Source: Stutzerimonas stutzeri (GTDB taxonomy: Bacteria > Pseudomonadota > Gammaproteobacteria > Pseudomonadales > Pseudomonadaceae). Taken from it: a stretch of 64,000 nt of DNA. The stretch lies in NCBI RefSeq assembly GCF_000219605.1, contig NC_015740.1, positions 3,658,001 to 3,722,000 on the forward strand, written 5' to 3'. Numbering within the stretch: position 1 is the first letter of the stretch; each line of letters opens with the position of its first letter. The translations under genes were made by a program, and so were the position numbers. The notes under the pieces were generated by a model. That model worked only from the letters and a program-made list of their open reading frames with translations, searched no databases and had not been told where the DNA came from. This document shows positions 60,682-64,000 of the stretch, one piece after another.

Positions 60682-63429
60682 CTACTCGCCCTGAATCTTG
60701 CTCAACAGGTCGCGCGCCAGCTGCACCGCTTCGCTGCGGTGGGTGATGTTGAGCTTCTGGTAGAGGCTGCGGATGTGCGTCTTGATGGTGGTCGGCGCGA
60801 CGTTGAGGTGATCGGCGATCTGCTCGTTGGACTGCCCCGCGTGGATCAGGCTCAGCACCTGCCATTCGCGCCGGGTCAGCGGCGAACGGCGGATCAGCTC
60901 GGGCACGTCGGGGCGGTTGATGATGTCCTGGATCACCGCCTCGTCCAGCGTGATGCGAATGGCGCGGCTGAAATCGCGCTGCTGCTGCGCCAGCTGGATC
61001 AAGCGCGCGGCGCGCTGGGCCTCGGCTTCATCGAGGGTGCGCTCGTGCAGCAGGCACTTGAGCATGCCGATGATCGGCTTGCCGACGCGCAGGAAGCTGC
61101 CGATCGCGCCACTGCCGCTGGCCAGGGTCATGGCTCGCTGCAGGTGGTCCAGTGCCTGCTGGCGCTCCTCGCGCAACCAGTGCAGCTGCGCCAGGAGGAT
61201 ATGGTTGCGGTTGCGGTCCATGATCAGGCCGTGGCGCTCGGCATCGGTCAGCAGCTGGCGCAGGATCGGCAGGGCGCGCTCCAGCTGCCCCAGCGCCAGG
61301 TGGGCACGGGCGTGATTGCGTGCATTGAGCTGGGCGAAATGGTTGGCGCCGCCGCACACCGGCGGCGCACTGAGCAGCCACTGGCGGATCGCCTCGCGAT
61401 CCTGGCTGGAGTCCCAGTAGGCGAGCATGATCGCGTGGGCATTGGCCAGCCAGTCGATGTGGTAGCGGTCGTCGGCGAGCATCGTCTGCAACTGGGCGAT
61501 GTAGTCGGCGCAGGCGTGCTGCTGGCCGCGGGCGTAGGCGACGCCGGCCAGCAGCGCGTAACTTTGCAGGCGCCAGCGTGGGTCGTCCAGTTCGTCGAGT
61601 ATCTGGATACCCTGCAGCGCGCACTGCTCGGCAGCGTCCAGCTGGTGCCACTCCAGCAGCACCTGTCCGCGCACTCGGTAGATGAACTCGACGATGGGCG
61701 TGGCCTGCAGATTCTGCTGCTCGATGTACTGAATGGCGCGCTCCTGCAGGGTATAGGCCTTTTGCAGATGGCCCTGGGCGATGGCGATTTCCGACAGCTG
61801 GCCGAGGCTCCAGACCACCAGGTGCGAGGCGTTGATCTCCCGCGCGCGGCGCTCGGCTTCCTCGTACTGTTTCTGCGCCTGCGGCAGTTCGCCCTGGACG
61901 AAATGCGCCTCGGCCAGGCCCGACATCGCCGCTACCCGTGAGGTGCGCATGATCAGCGGCTCGCGGGTCAACGCCTCCCGCGCCAGGGCGATGGCGCGCT
62001 GCTCGTCGCCCTGGTTCATCGCCACCTGCGCGCGTACGGCATTGAACTCGCAGACGATACGCGCCCAGTCCTGCTCCGAGCAGCTGCGCTGCAGCGCCAG
62101 CTCGCCGGCCTTGAACCAGCGCTCGACATGATCGAACTGATAGGAGTTCTGCGACACCCAGGCCTGCAGCAGGGTGAGCAGCGGCGAGCCGGCGATCACC
62201 GGTTCCGGCAGGGTTTCCAGGCACTGTTGCAACAACCCGAGACGACCCTGGCGATAGAACGCCCGGCCGTGGCGCTGCAGGATCTCGTCGACCTGCTGCG
62301 GGTCGCTGGCCTGCACGGCATGGCGCGCGGCTTCCTCGGGCATGTTCTCGGCCAGCAGCGCGGAGGCCGCACGCAAGTGCAGCTGGTTGACCCGCTGCGG
62401 CTGGTGGGTGCGCAGCTCGCCCTGCAGGAACACGGCGAACAGCGGGTGATAGCTGTACCAGCGGCGCAGGCTGTCCAGCGGCTGGATGAACAGGCCGCCA
62501 CGCTCGAGCCGTTCGAGCATCTCGCGGCCGTGACAGGCTTCGGTGAGGCGATCGGCCAGGGCGGCGTCGAAGCGGTCGAGCAGGCAGGTCGCCTCGAGAA
62601 AACCGCGCAGGTCCTCGGGCAGCCCCTCGATCACCTGTTCGCGCATGTAGTCGCGGATGTCCGGGTGGCCGAGCTGCAGGTTCTCCAGGAACAGGTCCAT
62701 GCCGCGGCTGGTCTGCACCTCCTGCAGGGCCAGCTGCAGCGCGCAGGGCCAGCCACCGATGCGGCGGTTGAGACGTTCGACCTGCTCGCGGTTGATGCTT
62801 GCCGGCACACCCAGTTCCAGCAGCGCCTGTACCTCGTCATCCTCGAAGGCCAGCTGGCGCGCGTCGAGCAACAGCAGCTGGTGCTTGACCCGCAGCTCGG
62901 CGACACCCAGTTCGGGCAGGCGACGACTGCACACCAGCAGGGTCATCCAGCTCGGCATGTGGCGCAGGAAGAAGCGCAGGCCGGCGATCAGCTCGGCGTC
63001 ATTCAGCACCTCGAACTCGTCGAGCACGATCAGGATGGCCTCGTGCTCGTCCGGCAGCTCGGCCAGCAACTGGGTGAACAACGCGTCCAGCGATACCCGG
63101 CCCTGCTCGGCCAGCGCCACGGACAGAGGACAGCCGGCGTCCAGCTGGCGGTCCAGCGCCTGGGTCAGGTAGCGACCGAACTGCAGCCCCAGGTTGTCGC
63201 TGGCATGCAGCTGGAACCAGGCGATACGCCCATCGAAGGCCCGCGCCCACTGCGCCGCCAGGGTGGTCTTGCCGAAACCGCTGGCGGCATGCAGCACCGC
63301 CAGGCGCACCTGCGGCAGGCGCTGCTGCCACTCGTCCAGGCGCGGCCGTTCGAGCAGGCCCGGCGGCAACATGGGAATCGCCAGCTTGGTGGGGATCAAT
63401 GGCAGCAGTGGTGGCATCGCGGCATTCAT
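60682..63429 (-). CDS. malT: MalT-type LuxR-family ATP-dependent transcriptional activator
   Basis: The 915-residue protein has a STAND-type ATPase (ASGFGKTTLAAQW; ILIVLDEFEVLND), a long tetratricopeptide-like sensor region, and a C-terminal LuxR helix-turn-helix (LTRREWQVLSLIHAGQSNEQ; TTIKTHIRSLYQKL). MalT binds ATP and maltotriose and activates maltose genes. The ATG at 63429 follows AGGGA; the upstream frame to 63513 is not convincing. It sits between the permease gene and the catabolic genes it would control. Confidence 0.88.
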   Translation of the reverse strand: MNAAMPPLLPLIPTKLAIPMLPPGLLERPRLDEWQQRLPQVRLAVLHAASGFGKTTLAAQWARAFDGRIAWFQLHASDNLGLQFGRYLTQALDRQLDAGCPLSVALAEQGRVSLDALFTQLLAELPDEHEAILIVLDEFEVLNDAELIAGLRFFLRHMPSWMTLLVCSRRLPELGVAELRVKHQLLLLDARQLAFEDDEVQALLELGVPASINREQVERLNRRIGGWPCALQLALQEVQTSRGMDLFLENLQLGHPDIRDYMREQVIEGLPEDLRGFLEATCLLDRFDAALADRLTEACHGREMLERLERGGLFIQPLDSLRRWYSYHPLFAVFLQGELRTHQPQRVNQLHLRAASALLAENMPEEAARHAVQASDPQQVDEILQRHGRAFYRQGRLGLLQQCLETLPEPVIAGSPLLTLLQAWVSQNSYQFDHVERWFKAGELALQRSCSEQDWARIVCEFNAVRAQVAMNQGDEQRAIALAREALTREPLIMRTSRVAAMSGLAEAHFVQGELPQAQKQYEEAERRAREINASHLVVWSLGQLSEIAIAQGHLQKAYTLQERAIQYIEQQNLQATPIVEFIYRVRGQVLLEWHQLDAAEQCALQGIQILDELDDPRWRLQSYALLAGVAYARGQQHACADYIAQLQTMLADDRYHIDWLANAHAIMLAYWDSSQDREAIRQWLLSAPPVCGGANHFAQLNARNHARAHLALGQLERALPILRQLLTDAERHGLIMDRNRNHILLAQLHWLREERQQALDHLQRAMTLASGSGAIGSFLRVGKPIIGMLKCLLHERTLDEAEAQRAARLIQLAQQQRDFSRAIRITLDEAVIQDIINRPDVPELIRRSPLTRREWQVLSLIHAGQSNEQIADHLNVAPTTIKTHIRSLYQKLNITHRSEAVQLARDLLSKIQGE

Positions 63430-63522
63430 GGACGGTTCCCTGTTCTTGTTCTTGTCGTGGTCTGGCGCACCGGTTCGCACCGCTCCCGCTCCCCGGTTCC
63501 GCGCCTCGTTCAACTCAGGTGG

Positions 63523-64000
63523 TCAGCCCTTCACCCCGCCGGCGGTCAGGCCACCGACGATCCACCTCTGGCAGTAGAGGAACACGGCGGTGATGGGCAG
63601 GCCGGAGAGTACCGCGGCGGCGGCGAAGTCGCCCCACAGGTAGTTCTGCGGGTAGAGGTACTGCTGCGCGCCGACCGAGAGGGTGAGCTTGTCCACGTCC
63701 ATCAGCAGCACCGAGGCGATGGGGTATTCGGTGACGCTGGTGATGAAGGCGAGGATGAACACCACCGCCAGGATCGGCACGCTCATCGGCAGCAGGATAT
63801 GGAAGAACGCCTGCCAGGTGGTCGCCCCATCGACGATGGCAGCCTCCTCCAGCGAGGCGTCGATGCTCTCGAAGTAGCCCTTGATGGTCCAGATGTGCAG
63901 CGCCATGCCGCCCAGCGAGGCGACGATCACCGCGCCGTGGCTGTTCACCCCGAGCCAGCTGACGTGCTGGCCGAGCTGGTCGAACAGGGCGTAGATCGCC
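63523..64000 (-). CDS. malG: MalG-type ABC transporter permease (partial, 5' end outside window)
   Basis: The reading frame enters from the right edge and encodes the C-terminal 150 or so residues of a binding-protein-dependent permease. [20 protein letters not shown] is the EAA loop that docks on MalK, and three membrane helices follow or flank it ([34 protein letters not shown]). It ends in [10 protein letters not shown], as is typical of MalG. Confidence 0.85.
   Translation of the reverse strand, partial: AIYALFDQLGQHVSWLGVNSHGAVIVASLGGMALHIWTIKGYFESIDASLEEAAIVDGATTWQAFFHILLPMSVPILAVVFILAFITSVTEYPIASVLLMDVDKLTLSVGAQQYLYPQNYLWGDFAAAAVLSGLPITAVFLYCQRWIVGGLTAGGVKG

Noticed and set aside
60544..61941. 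465-codon open frame opposite MalT
   Set aside because: Shadow frame with repetitive Gln/Ala/Gly/Val composition; MalT motifs are on the other strand.

Overview
The window looks like a Pseudomonas/Stutzerimonas chromosome carrying a large defence-rich accessory region. The right flank (about 55.1-64 kb) is very GC-rich and holds a maltose/maltodextrin cluster: MalK-type ATPase, GH13 alpha-glucosidase, maltose acetyltransferase, MalT regulator and a MalG-type permease cut by the window edge. Maltose and starch use is a known trait of the P. stutzeri group. Everything left of about 55.1 kb is accessory DNA of mixed composition.

Left island (1-about 42.85 kb). An operon of a tandem AAA+ ATPase and a WYL regulator is followed by an IS3 relic, a HAD hydrolase and a tyrosine recombinase. 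Next is a six-gene operon: zinc ribbon, WYL regulator, single-domain AAA+ ATPase, amphipathic/coiled-coil protein, and a MotA/MotB-type pair resembling ZorA/ZorB of Zorya. Then come a HEPN protein, a second zinc ribbon, a secreted protein, an IS21 element, a GYF-domain membrane protein and an HNH endonuclease. On the minus strand lie a Sel1-repeat protein, two unrecognised proteins and a complete recC-recB-recD operon. A divergent WYL regulator gene is split by an IS5-family element. Two small unknown genes, a helicase-nuclease plus Argonaute-like pair matching DdmD-DdmE (plasmid elimination), and a Fic / inositol-phosphatase-like / AbrB operon complete the island.

The main new observation is a 17-bp palindrome, GCGACA-N5-TGTCGC. 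It occurs six times, plus a probable seventh copy cut by the left window edge. Each lies about 42-57 bp upstream of a start codon: the tandem-AAA operon, the Zorya-like operon, HEPN and zinc ribbon (shared), the GYF gene, recCBD, the Sel1 operon and the 54-aa gene. One site also lies 20 bp upstream of the WYL gene. I infer an island-wide regulon controlled by one or more of the WYL proteins, linking a motor-type defence operon, a HEPN protein and RecBCD.

Right element (about 42.86-55.1 kb). The partial 3' end of a tmRNA/tRNA-like gene forms an attachment-site scar. It is followed by a P4-like integrase, an unknown gene, an AlpA-type regulator, a TrfA-like replication initiator with 22-bp iterons, and the BREX genes brxR, brxA, brxB and brxC. 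A second IS21 element cuts the gene after brxC and abuts the 3' end of a hybrid histidine kinase gene. No target duplication is seen there. This suggests a deletion that removed the rest of BREX, the right end of the element and the 5' part of the kinase gene.
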